Source: Lachnospiraceae bacterium UBA4380 (GTDB lineage Bacteria; Bacillota; Clostridia; Lachnospirales; Lachnospiraceae). Taken from it: a stretch of 31,314 nt of DNA. A program made the position numbers and the translations under genes. This document shows, piece after piece, positions 8,330 to 15,372 of this stretch. Every line of letters begins with the position of its first letter. Position 1 is the first letter of the stretch. Location of the stretch: the NCBI GenBank assembly GCA_002390025.1, contig DGRU01000142.1, positions 1 through 31,314 on the forward strand. The letters run 5' to 3'. The notes beneath the pieces were generated by a model that searched no databases, had not been told where the DNA came from, and was given only the letters and a program-made list of their open reading frames with translations.

Positions 8330-8929
8330 ATGGAATACAAAAAGATGTCAATTCAGGAAAAAACGAAACGGATCATCGATGAGATCCAACAGGAAAAAGG
8401 ATGTAATCCTGTCCGTATTTTTAAAAGCATGGCGCAGAAAGAATATATCAGCATCCACGGACCGGAGCATCATATCCTTGACGGTGCCTGCGTGCTGACC
8501 GCATTTTACAATGCCGGCGGCAATATCAGACTGGAAGAGTGTCTGGACAGGATTGCCCGTGAGGGTCTTAGAATGCCCGGCGCAATGTGCGGTCTCTGGG
8601 GAATCTGCGGTGCCATTGCTTCTGTCGGAGCGGCTCTTGCGATCATAGACGGTACAGGCCCTTTATCTGACGACGGGACCTGGGGAGAGCATATGAAGTT
8701 TACTTCGCAGGCAATCGGAGAACTTGGCAGGATCAATGGCCCCCGGTGCTGTAAGCGGGATGCCATGATTGCATTCCGGGAGGGAGTCAGGTACATAAAT
8801 GAACATTACAGCCTTGTGCTCGAATATGAGGACCAGCCTTGCGAATTCTCTGAACGAAATCAGCAGTGTCTGAGAGAAAAGTGTCCTTTTTACGCCCGGG
8901 ATGAGGGGCGGGGATGTAGTTCTGATTAA
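8330..8929 (+). CDS. DUF5714-like protein
   Basis: 199 aa from ATG 8330, chosen because AGGTGA lies 5 bp upstream. A GTG at 8321 in the same frame is less well placed. The motif GPEHHILDGACVLTAFYNAGG and the glycine/cysteine block MPGAMCGLWGICGAIASVGA recall the DUF5714 family. That family occurs in anaerobic bacteria and archaea, often near radical-SAM or methyltransferase genes, and its function is unknown to me. Many cysteines and histidines (including CGLWGIC and a C-terminal CLREKCPFYA) suggest metal or cluster binding. It stands alone here between a gene fragment and an intergenic repeat, so its context gives no pathway. Confidence 0.6.
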   Translation: MEYKKMSIQEKTKRIIDEIQQEKGCNPVRIFKSMAQKEYISIHGPEHHILDGACVLTAFYNAGGNIRLEECLDRIAREGLRMPGAMCGLWGICGAIASVGAALAIIDGTGPLSDDGTWGEHMKFTSQAIGELGRINGPRCCKRDAMIAFREGVRYINEHYSLVLEYEDQPCEFSERNQQCLREKCPFYARDEGRGCSSD

Positions 8930-8979
8930 TACTGAACGTCTGTTAATTGTCAGGGCTTTTCAGACAGAAATGATGACTG

Positions 8980-9132
8980 CTATAAATGATTTTCATTAAT
9001 TCGCTTGCGTATGTTCATGCTGACGGAAAAATCCAAAAGTCGATTGACATGTTCCTCGCGAACCGATGAAACGTAGATATGTTCCCGGGCCCATTTCCGC
9101 GAACGGGTAAGGGATATGTGTATCAATTTCAT
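8980..9132 (-). other. Possible 50-codon ORF or gene remnant
   Basis: The minus strand from ATG at 9132 reads 50 codons (MKLIHISLTRSRKWAREHIY...) to a stop at 8980, with plausible codon use. I see no convincing ribosome binding site and no family. It fills most of the gap between the DUF5714 gene and repeat copy A, and could be the end of a lost gene. Confidence 0.25.
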
Positions 9133-9142
9133 TGTCTCGAGC

Positions 9143-9316
9143 GGTATCGAGACTGTAGTACTACTGACTCATAATCGGGATAAGAAGGCTGAAAAAGGCT
9201 GAAATACTGGGTTTCCTTGGCCGGGAGCAATTTTTGCTCAGGGCCAAGGAAACCCTTCTTTTTTGTCCGCGGGAACATGTCAAATGCCCTGATTTCGGAG
9301 GGTTGTGGCTATAAGT
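9143..9316 (+). repeat. Intergenic hairpin repeat, copy A
   Basis: It begins GGTATCGAGACTGT and has a GTACTACTGAC block. A middle section contains a strong hairpin and T run. It ends in a 26-bp block (9291-9316) identical to 14931-14956 in copy B. It lies just downstream of the stop codon of the minus-strand TetR gene. Copies A and B are in the same orientation and bracket the two TetR-linked modules. Confidence 0.75.
9209..9264 (+). terminator. Strong hairpin plus T run inside repeat A
   Basis: GGGTTTCCTTGGCC (9209-9222) pairs perfectly with GGCCAAGGAAACCC (9242-9255). An inner GAGCAA/TTGCTC stem sits in the loop, and a T-rich run occupies 9256-9264. In form it is a plus-strand intrinsic terminator, but no plus-strand gene ends close by. 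It may instead be a structured RNA or mobile hairpin. Confidence 0.65.
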
Positions 9317-9327
9317 CTACTATTTGG

Positions 9328-9894
9328 CTAGGAAATCAGACGGAGTACGCTTTCGAGCAGCTGCTTTTTAAGAACTTCCGGCGGTAACGGATTCGCATCA
9401 ATGAACCACCACCTGACAGCCTGCTCCAGGCCGCCAATAATCAATTCGGTAAGCAGCTCCGGCTCTGCTGCAAGATCGTGTCCTGCGCCCTTGTCGCTGA
9501 TTAAATGTTCATGTAGCTCGTCATGCATGCTGCTTCGAATCACCTCAGAGATGGACCACAGCATGGAGTCCGAAGCCAGAGAGCGCAGGAGATCAGTATT
9601 GTTCTCAAGCAGTGAGAATGCATCTGAAATGAGCCTTTCGTAGTACGCCTGACCGGAAAGGCTGCTGAGGTCAGCGTTATCTCTGTGATAGCGCTGCAGC
9701 ATATCGCGTATTATAAAGTCCGCAAATACGTATTTATCCGAAAAATGATTATAGAAAGTCGCAGTCCTGACTATTGCGGCATCGCATAGCTCTTTGACTG
9801 TGACCTGCTCGAAACTTTTGGTCTTGAGAAGATTGGTAAAAGCGCGTGTCAGTGCCGCGTATGTTTTCTGTATCCTGAGATCTGTGCCTGACAT
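9328..9894 (-). CDS. TetR/AcrR-family regulator 1
   Basis: 188 aa. The N-terminal helix-turn-helix is clear: TYAALTRAFTNLLKTKSFEQ, VTVKELCDAA, then TATFYNHFSDKYVF. The C-terminal ligand-binding domain is mostly helical and not conserved. Upstream of the ATG there is GGAAGGAA at about 10 bp. It is divergent from the CrtC-like gene, with 137 bp between them, the usual arrangement of a TetR repressor and its target. The shared intergenic region contains three copies of the decamer CAAATAATTT, one inverted, which are operator candidates. The ligand is unknown; a hydrophobic small molecule would suit the neighbour. The sequence resembles the second TetR gene at 13993. Confidence 0.88.
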   Translation of the reverse strand: MSGTDLRIQKTYAALTRAFTNLLKTKSFEQVTVKELCDAAIVRTATFYNHFSDKYVFADFIIRDMLQRYHRDNADLSSLSGQAYYERLISDAFSLLENNTDLLRSLASDSMLWSISEVIRSSMHDELHEHLISDKGAGHDLAAEPELLTELIIGGLEQAVRWWFIDANPLPPEVLKKQLLESVLRLIS

Positions 9895-9916
9895 ATTTGA
9901 CGAATTTCCTTCCAGC

Positions 9917-10019
9917 GTAAATTATTTGATTCTGAGAGGGCGTTCATGCCTTCTCTTTTTGCATGAAATAAATATATTGATAGTGTAAGCAAATAATTTA
10001 CTGATGCCAAATAATTTTC
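9917..10019. promoter_or_regulatory. Three-copy CAAATAATTT operator candidate between divergent genes
   Basis: GTAAATTATTTG at 9917-9928 is the exact reverse complement of CAAATAATTTAC at 9990-10001. A third copy, CAAATAATTTTC, is at 10008-10019, immediately before the GGAGG of the CrtC-like gene. The two plus-orientation copies are 18 bp apart. Binding by the adjacent TetR protein is inferred from position. Confidence 0.5.
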
Positions 10020-10031
10020 GGAGGTAAAACA

Positions 10032-11123
10032 ATGGAAACTATCAGAGTAATGAACAGACCTGAGGACTATGCTGAGGCGAATATCAATAAAGAATACGTT
10101 GAAGTATGGGAAGAAGGAGAAAGAAATAAAGGTAACAAGGGCTGCCTTGAGTGGTGGTATTTTGACTGCGACACTGAGGACGGCATCAAGATCGGAGTGA
10201 ACTTCTCGCTGTATCAGATCCTTACAGGAGCAAGCGGAGAAGGATATAATCCGTTCATCTACTTCAACATCCAGATGCCGGACGGTACAGTCAAGAACCA
10301 TTTCATGATGTTCAAAGATGAGGACACTTCAGTCAGCAAAGACAAATGCGAAGTAGTACTCGGAAGCAATAGGTTTGAGGGAGACCTCGACACATATCAC
10401 ATTGTAATAAGTGGTGATGAAGGTACTAAGATCGATGTTACCTTAAAGAGCACATCAAGCGCATGGAGACCGGGCACGGGCTATGTGCTTAACGAGAATA
10501 CAGATCAGTTCTTCACATGGCTTTGCGCTGTTCCAAGAGGAGACGTCAGCGGAACACTCACAGTTGACGGCAGGGAATACGCTGTCAAGGGTACCGGCTA
10601 CCATGATCACCAGTGGCCGAGCATCCAGACATTTTTCTTCTGGAATCAGTGGGTGTGGGCAAGACAGCAGCATGATGACTTCACGATGGTACTCTTCGAC
10701 TGTGTAGCACCTGAGGCAAATGATTACAGACGCATTCCTATCTTCTTCATCGAAGACAGGGAGGGCAATGTGATCTTCGACAATACCGATACTGAGACAT
10801 GCAGAGTCGAGATACCTGAGACTCTGGTCCACGATAAGTGCGGAAGGACATACCCGGCAGTATCCAGGTATATCTTCACCAAGGGAGATACAGAGGTCGA
10901 ATATACACTTACAGCAGACAAGGAGTTCGTCTACACCGATCACTATGCGATCGCTCCGGCTCCTCTCAAGGCGGTATTCGATGCAAAGGGCGTTGACACT
11001 AAATACAGCAGATACGCTGCGGTTGGCGATTTTGTCATGAAGAAGGGCGGAGAGAAAGTTCTGGAGTTCTCGGGAGATCTTCTGTACGAACTTGAGAGTT
11101 TCACAAAGAACTACTACCTGTAA
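10032..11123 (+). CDS. CrtC/AttH-like lipocalin-domain protein
   Basis: 363 aa. The start is supported by GGAGG 7 bp upstream. The segment CLEWWYFDCDTEDG near the N-terminus and GTGYHDHQWPS near residue 190 match the two signature regions of the CrtC/AttH lipocalin-like family. Known members are hydroxyneurosporene synthase (carotenoid hydratase) and proteins acting on lipids or terpenoids. No signal peptide is seen, so it is probably cytoplasmic. No carotenoid genes are nearby, so a carotenoid role is unlikely. I infer binding or hydration of a hydrophobic substrate, perhaps a plant or bile-type compound taken up by an anaerobe. Divergent TetR control fits induction by that substrate. Exact reaction unknown. 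Confidence 0.72.
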   Translation: METIRVMNRPEDYAEANINKEYVEVWEEGERNKGNKGCLEWWYFDCDTEDGIKIGVNFSLYQILTGASGEGYNPFIYFNIQMPDGTVKNHFMMFKDEDTSVSKDKCEVVLGSNRFEGDLDTYHIVISGDEGTKIDVTLKSTSSAWRPGTGYVLNENTDQFFTWLCAVPRGDVSGTLTVDGREYAVKGTGYHDHQWPSIQTFFFWNQWVWARQQHDDFTMVLFDCVAPEANDYRRIPIFFIEDREGNVIFDNTDTETCRVEIPETLVHDKCGRTYPAVSRYIFTKGDTEVEYTLTADKEFVYTDHYAIAPAPLKAVFDAKGVDTKYSRYAAVGDFVMKKGGEKVLEFSGDLLYELESFTKNYYL

Positions 11124-11165
11124 GGGAAGACAGTGCGGTAACGAATATTATTACGATCTGTCTGA

Positions 11166-11357
11166 AGCAGTGCTATTATCCCTGTTGAAAAATTCGATAA
11201 AGTCCAGGAAGAGATGGTGAAACGGTCAAGAAGGAAGAGTAAGAACGAGCGTATGACAATAAAGCACATAAAAGAAATACGCTGGCCATTATCAGAGGAA
11301 AAGGTGGGTAAACAGAGGGTTCCTCATGGAGAGGAAATCAACTGGCCTGAGCCATAG
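11166..11357 (+). pseudogene. Serine recombinase fragment
   Basis: The frame from 11166 reads AIIPVEKFDKVQEEMVKRSR and onward to a stop at 11357. It aligns by eye with [20 protein letters not shown] in the intact recombinase at 4741. No start, catalytic domain or zinc ribbon accompanies it. A different codon context indicates a separate decayed element rather than a copy of that gene. It ends next to a 28-bp repeat that recurs at 14682. It occupies much of the 380-bp gap between the CrtC-like gene and the transporter gene; I see nothing else in that gap. Confidence 0.5.
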
Positions 11358-11380
11358 ACTAACAATCATACAGTTAATTC
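11353..11380 (+). repeat. 28-bp dispersed repeat, copy 1
   Basis: CATAGACTAACAATCAT followed by a cagttaattc-type end. It matches 26 of 28 bases at 14682-14709. The core GACTAACAATC occurs a third time at 14770-14780, directly before repeat copy B. Confidence 0.65.
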
Positions 11381-11506
11381 CGAAGAAACCGAACAAATTG
11401 TTACGGAAGGTTACATCTTCATTATGTGGAAAAAAAGCACTCCATTGGGTTCGGTTGTTAATACCGATTCCCAGTGGGGTGCTGATGGTTTAATGATGCT
11501 TATTGG

Positions 11507-12742
11507 TTAGCCCCGCTTTTTCTTTTCGGCAATGCTAAGACCAATAAGGAAAGGGATGACTGTAAGCAGGCAAATCACGGCATTAGCTAAATATGCAGGT
11601 CCAAAACCGGCACCAGTAGCGATAGCACCAAGAACAGGGAAGAATAGCGAGTAACCTGCATTGGAAAAAGCCATAAGTTTTGGATTGGCGAGGTATGCCT
11701 GATCACCGAAGACAGGCCCGGAGATCATATTGCTCATGGACTGAAAAGGCATGCCTATGGCAAAGGTGATGCCTACAAGGATCAATAAAATAGTACTGGG
11801 AGCACCGATCCAGACATACATGAGGATGTTGGCGATGAATGCGCCGGCACCTGTAAGGATCATTGTCCCCTTGAGCCCCAGCGTGTTGAGGAACGTACCC
11901 ACAAACATTGTGATGACTCCTCCGGCCAAATTCATGACACTAAGTACAGCAGCGGCACTGTCTAATGTATATCCCCCAAAAGAGGGCAACACAGTGGTAG
12001 TATAAGCGCTGACAGCAGCGGCACAGAGCATAGAGAAGATGAAGCCGATCATCATGATCCAGAACACAGGGTTCTTGTAAATACTGACGTTGGATACTGC
12101 GGCATTTGCAACCTCATCAGTATGTACCGACTCCTGGGTATTATTCCAGCCCAGAGGCCTCTGGCCGTATTTTGCAGGTTCATCTCGAATCAGGAACAAG
12201 GCAATGAGCATCAAAGCGGCAAATTCAAAGATTCCAAAATACAGATACAGTTTCGATACACCGACTGCTACGAACACCTTGCCCGCCACAAACTGATAAG
12301 CTGCTATTCCAAAAGTTGCTGCAGCCATGCAGATGCTAATGAGTGTACCTCTTTTTTCTACAAACCAATTAGAAATAGCCAGTGTACAACATGCATGCAT
12401 GGCAGTGGAACCAGCCCAGGCTACAACCAATTGTGCAGCATAGAAAGCATAAATACTGCGGAAGCTTGCAATGATGAAACAGAATATGGCCATGGATACA
12501 GCGCCTATCATCATCGACTTTTTCACGCCGATTTTCGCCTGGTATTCTCCTGCGAAGAAACTAAAGATGAAACAGGCGACGCAATAGATTGTGACACCAA
12601 GCGTTATTTGTGCAAGATTGGCATGAAAGTATTCCGGGAACACAGCATAGGCTACGTTGGTCACATTGATCATGCCCCAGGCACAGAACAGATACAGGAT
12701 TGCACCGACGGCCACAGAGTAACCGTAAAACTTTGTTTTCAT
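11507..12742 (-). CDS. Major facilitator superfamily transporter
   Basis: 411 aa with about 12 hydrophobic helices and a central charged loop near residues 190-220, the normal MFS layout. It resembles the OFA (oxalate/formate antiporter-like) branch in length and in its N-terminal helix followed by an extracytoplasmic FPEYF segment, but substrate cannot be read from sequence. GGGAGGA lies about 7 bp upstream of the ATG. It starts 25 bp after the end of the esterase gene, so the two form one operon, probably under the divergent TetR gene at 13993. I infer uptake of the ester, or export of the hydrolysis product, of the co-transcribed esterase. Confidence 0.85.
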   Translation of the reverse strand: MKTKFYGYSVAVGAILYLFCAWGMINVTNVAYAVFPEYFHANLAQITLGVTIYCVACFIFSFFAGEYQAKIGVKKSMMIGAVSMAIFCFIIASFRSIYAFYAAQLVVAWAGSTAMHACCTLAISNWFVEKRGTLISICMAAATFGIAAYQFVAGKVFVAVGVSKLYLYFGIFEFAALMLIALFLIRDEPAKYGQRPLGWNNTQESVHTDEVANAAVSNVSIYKNPVFWIMMIGFIFSMLCAAAVSAYTTTVLPSFGGYTLDSAAAVLSVMNLAGGVITMFVGTFLNTLGLKGTMILTGAGAFIANILMYVWIGAPSTILLILVGITFAIGMPFQSMSNMISGPVFGDQAYLANPKLMAFSNAGYSLFFPVLGAIATGAGFGPAYLANAVICLLTVIPFLIGLSIAEKKKRG

Positions 12743-12767
12743 CAGTTTCCTCCCTTTTTTTTCTAAC

Positions 12768-13754
12768 TTACTTGACCAGGTAGTTTTTCAGTCCCTCCAC
12801 GAGGAAGTCAATGCCGGCCTTTACCTGAGCTGGGGCGGACCCCTCAACATCCAGCGAAAAACCATGCATAGTTCCCGGGAAACACTTTTCTATCACAGGA
12901 ACACCATTCTTCATCAGACGAAGCGCCCAATCTTCAGCCTGCGGACGCAGCTGATCATACTCGCAGGTCATTAAGACTGTAGTAGGCATTGCCGCCAATG
13001 TCACGTCATGGGCAAAATAGGGGCTGATGAGAGGATTGCGCAGCTGGCAGGGATCACAATAGCAGACCGGGGAGGTCACATAAAAGTCTTGGAAGAAGCC
13101 GGGATCTGGTGCAAAGCCTACCATGACGTCTTCAGCCACGTAGCCCAAGTTGACGTTGGGATAGCTCAGCAGCTGCATTTTGAATTTAAAATCTTTGCGA
13201 TCATTGGCAAGCATTACCATGTCGATAGCAAGTTCAGCACCTGCAGACTCACCGCCTACGCCGAGCCGCTCCACGTCGATTCCATACTCATCTGCGTGTT
13301 CAACGAAATACTTAATGCCGTCATAGCAATCTTCAGGTGCATACGGAAATTCCCATTCCGGAGCAAGTCTGTGCCCCAGATTGATGACTTGTACGCCAGC
13401 CTCGTCACGATATCTGCGGCATTCAGGATCGTTCAGTTCTGGCACGCCCATGACCCAGCCGCCACCGTGGATCTGAAAGTATGTAGGAAGCTTCTGGCCT
13501 TCTGTGTTTTTCGGACGGTAGATGAGTTCAGGAAGTTCATAGCCGTCACGTGCTTTGACGTAAATGCGCTCAGCATCTACGGTCATGCTAACGTCTTCGA
13601 CGGTCTCACGGTGTTTCCATGCCATGAGGGATTCATAATTCGGACGAACCTTCTCAAGATAAAGGTCAATCCAATACTGACGGGGTTTGGACATCAGCAG
13701 TTTGTACTGAGCCTCTTCTTCCTTTGCAATTGTTGCACGATCAAACTGTTTCAT
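12768..13754 (-). CDS. Alpha/beta hydrolase, HSL-type esterase
   Basis: 328 aa. It shows the hormone-sensitive-lipase signature: oxyanion-hole motif FQIHGGGWVMG and nucleophile motif GGESAGAEL with serine at residue 170. The likely acid is in CEYDQLRP and the histidine in GTMHGFSL. No signal peptide is seen, so it acts in the cytoplasm. The family hydrolyses short acyl esters, such as acetyl esters on sugars, phenolics or steroids. The start has AGAAAGGAA about 8 bp upstream. It is the first gene of an operon with the MFS transporter, divergent from a TetR gene across a region holding a 46-bp palindrome. A substrate-inducible uptake-and-deacylation module is the natural reading. Confidence 0.9.
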   Translation of the reverse strand: MKQFDRATIAKEEEAQYKLLMSKPRQYWIDLYLEKVRPNYESLMAWKHRETVEDVSMTVDAERIYVKARDGYELPELIYRPKNTEGQKLPTYFQIHGGGWVMGVPELNDPECRRYRDEAGVQVINLGHRLAPEWEFPYAPEDCYDGIKYFVEHADEYGIDVERLGVGGESAGAELAIDMVMLANDRKDFKFKMQLLSYPNVNLGYVAEDVMVGFAPDPGFFQDFYVTSPVCYCDPCQLRNPLISPYFAHDVTLAAMPTTVLMTCEYDQLRPQAEDWALRLMKNGVPVIEKCFPGTMHGFSLDVEGSAPAQVKAGIDFLVEGLKNYLVK

Positions 13755-13800
13755 GGTCGAATTCCTTTCTCTATTAAAAGTATTATCGGTTTCTATACCT

Positions 13801-13830
13801 ATAATAAGAAAGTCAGTAATTGCCTTACAA
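13801..13830 (-). promoter_or_regulatory. Promoter of the esterase-MFS operon
   Basis: On the minus strand TTGTAA (13830-13825), an 18-bp spacer and TATTAT (13806-13801) form a sigma-A-like promoter about 47 bp before the esterase start. The 46-bp palindrome ends five bases upstream of the -35 box. Confidence 0.5.
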
Positions 13831-13834
13831 TGGG

Positions 13835-13880
13835 CGCTTTTCTATAAAGAGTTTCTTAGGAAACTCTTTATAGAAAAGCG
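13835..13880. promoter_or_regulatory. 46-bp perfect palindrome, operator candidate of TetR regulator 2
   Basis: Two 21-bp arms (13835-13855 and 13860-13880) are exact reverse complements around a TTAG spacer. It sits between divergent esterase and TetR genes and next to both predicted promoters. There is no terminator role for it here because both genes point away from it. Confidence 0.7.
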
Positions 13881-13910
13881 TTGCATAAAAGTTAAAAAAA
13901 CTGTTTTCAC

Positions 13911-13939
13911 TTGAAAGAAGAGGCTGCTTTTGGCATTAT
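13911..13939 (+). promoter_or_regulatory. Promoter candidate of TetR regulator 2
   Basis: TTGAAA (13911-13916), a 17-bp spacer and CATTAT (13934-13939) lie about 54 bp before the GTG start. Confidence 0.4.
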
Positions 13940-13992
13940 GAAACTACAGTTGCTTAATTCTGTTTTGTTGAATTGTAAAAAGAGGTTGTACC

Positions 13993-14565
13993 GTGATTCT
14001 GAAGGGTAACGAAGACTTAAGAGTTGTTAAAACGATCAATGGTATCAAGACCGCTTTCGAGGAACTGATCTGTGAAAAGGATTATGAGAAGTTCACTGTG
14101 AAGGAACTGTGCGACAGGGCGAGAATTAACAAGAAAACCTTCTATCATTATTATGAGACGATGGATTATCTGCTTGCCGAGATACAGGTGGAAATATCTG
14201 CAGACTATATCAAACGGATTAAAGATTATAACCTGCCGGAAGATCTGGAGAAGGTGAATCGCGAGTTTTTTGTTTATTCCGCAGAACAGGGGCAGGCATA
14301 TGAAAAGATAACCTGCTGCACAGATTGGAGTTCCATACGGAATAAGATGGTGACTGATGTAAATGATTTTGGGTGGAGTAAGTCAAAGAAATTCCAAAAC
14401 CTATCTGATTACGAAAAAAAGCTGCTGATAGAGAGTATCAACAATACTGTCCTAAGTGCATACAGGCATTGGGTTGAGGACGGAAAGAAAATGCCGTTGG
14501 AGGATGTTATACAAATAACAAATCGTCTCGTCATTGGCGGCACCAGTGGTTTATTTGAAAAATAG
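13993..14565 (+). CDS. TetR/AcrR-family regulator 2
   Basis: 190 aa from a GTG start, chosen because AAGAGG lies about 7 bp upstream and no nearby ATG is in frame. The helix-turn-helix is clear: IKTAFEELICEKDYEK, FTVKELCDRARI, then KKTFYHYYETMDYLL. The C-terminal half is helical, ending IQITNRLVIGGTSGLFEK. It diverges from the esterase-MFS operon with a perfect palindrome between, so it most likely represses that operon and itself until a ligand binds. It shares the FTVKELCD core with TetR regulator 1, which suggests a common origin. Confidence 0.88.
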   Translation: MILKGNEDLRVVKTINGIKTAFEELICEKDYEKFTVKELCDRARINKKTFYHYYETMDYLLAEIQVEISADYIKRIKDYNLPEDLEKVNREFFVYSAEQGQAYEKITCCTDWSSIRNKMVTDVNDFGWSKSKKFQNLSDYEKKLLIESINNTVLSAYRHWVEDGKKMPLEDVIQITNRLVIGGTSGLFEK

Positions 14566-14601
14566 TTTAGGTTGTTGCGAAATTCACTTTGCGAATGAAT
14601 T

Positions 14602-14657
14602 CTCCTGACTAAAGGAGTAAAAACAATGTATTGGTTTTGTCTTGTCGGAAGTTCATG
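14602..14657 (+). other. Tiny ORF with hairpin-covered ribosome binding site
   Basis: AAAGGAG about 8 bp before ATG 14625 opens MYWFCLVGSS, then a stop. CTCCT (14602-14606) can pair with AGGAG (14613-14617). This could be a leader peptide or the surviving start of a deleted gene. Confidence 0.25.
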
Positions 14658-14681
14658 AATGAGTAATCAGCTGGCGAGAGA

Positions 14682-14709
14682 CATAGACTAACAATCATTC
14701 AGTTGATTC
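14682..14709 (+). repeat. 28-bp dispersed repeat, copy 2
   Basis: Matches 11353-11380 at 26 of 28 bases. Its end forms part of a hairpin, TTGATTC-TGGA-GAATCAA (14703-14720), which copy 1 lacks. Confidence 0.65.
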
Positions 14710-14728
14710 TGGAGAATCAAAACATTAT

Positions 14729-14755
14729 AAAACCCTTATAAATACAGGGGTTTTT
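14729..14755 (+). terminator. Possible terminator after TetR regulator 2
   Basis: AAAACCC (14729-14735) pairs with GGGTTTT (14748-14754) across a 12-base loop and ends in a T run. It lies about 165 bp after the TetR stop codon. Confidence 0.45.
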
Positions 14756-14782
14756 GAAGACTGGATTATGACTAACAATCCA

Positions 14783-14956
14783 GGTATCGAGACTGTCGTA
14801 CTACTGACACATACTAAATAAGAAGGGCTGAAAAAGCCTGAAATACTGGGGGCTCCTTTACCGGGAGAAGTTTTTGCTCGGGGTCAGGGGAGCCTCTTTT
14901 TTGTTGTTTGAGGGAACATATCCAGAGATGGATTTCGGAGGGTTGTGGCTATAAGT
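14783..14956 (+). repeat. Intergenic hairpin repeat, copy B
   Basis: Same start block as copy A (GGTATCGAGACTGT, GTACTACTGAC) and the same 26-bp end block (14931-14956). The hairpin between them differs in its outer stem while keeping the base pairing. This copy lies downstream of TetR regulator 2. Confidence 0.75.
14851..14902 (+). terminator. Hairpin plus T run inside repeat B
   Basis: GGCTCC (14851-14856) pairs with GGAGCC (14889-14894), and ACC pairs with GGT further in. The loop keeps the GGGAGxAxTTTTTGCTC layout of copy A, and a T run follows. Confidence 0.6.
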
Positions 14957-15004
14957 ATGCTATTGGAGGAAACGAGAAAACGAAGATACTATTTTTGCCA
15001 GGTT

Positions 15005-15155
15005 GAGAATATGAAACTACTATATATTAATGAATCATAAAGATAAGAAGGGGATGAAAGCCTGTAAATCAAGAGGTTCCCATCACCCGGGCAGTTTCTG
15101 CGCAGGGTAACGGGAACCCCTTTTTATTGTTCGAAGGAATATATCCAGAGACCAG
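15005..15155 (+). repeat. Intergenic hairpin repeat, copy C (degenerate)
   Basis: A weaker copy of A and B. It keeps ACTACT, ATAAGAAGG, GAAAGCCTG and ATATCCAGAGA in the same order and has its own hairpin. The stretch 14566-15372 between TetR regulator 2 and the GNAT fragment consists mainly of this and the preceding repeats. Confidence 0.55.
15075..15125 (+). terminator. Hairpin plus T run inside repeat C
   Basis: GGTTCCC (15075-15081) pairs with GGGAACC (15112-15118) and ACCC with GGGT inside. A GCAG/CTGC stem tops the structure and five T residues follow. Confidence 0.65.
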
Positions 15156-15372
15156 GTTTTTAGGTTGCATCTAAGAGTTTACCATATTGGGAAACGTGGG
15201 AACGATTACATTGATATTCCGGCGGGCCGGGGAAATGATTTTACTGTTCAGATTTTACTGTTCAGGATGAGGCGAGATTATTATACTATTAATAAAACAC
15301 CTCAACCCTTTTGGGCAGATTTTGAGCAGACCATGCACATTTTGCTTCGGGGGCGTCGGAGAAGAGGAATCA

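Noticed and set aside
9209..9264. T-box or known riboswitch in repeat A
   Set aside because: No T-box sequence, specifier loop or known aptamer core was found, and no amino-acid gene follows.
12122..12766. Plus-strand 214-codon frame
   Set aside because: Antisense to the 12-helix MFS transporter; no ribosome site or domain.
13008..13847. Plus-strand 279-codon frame
   Set aside because: Antisense to the esterase gene with its HGGGW and GESAG motifs; it also crosses the operator palindrome.
15165..15372. Upstream extension of the GNAT fragment
   Set aside because: It is the tail of repeat copy C with no protein similarity; the GNAT fold begins at MNLERITEDN.
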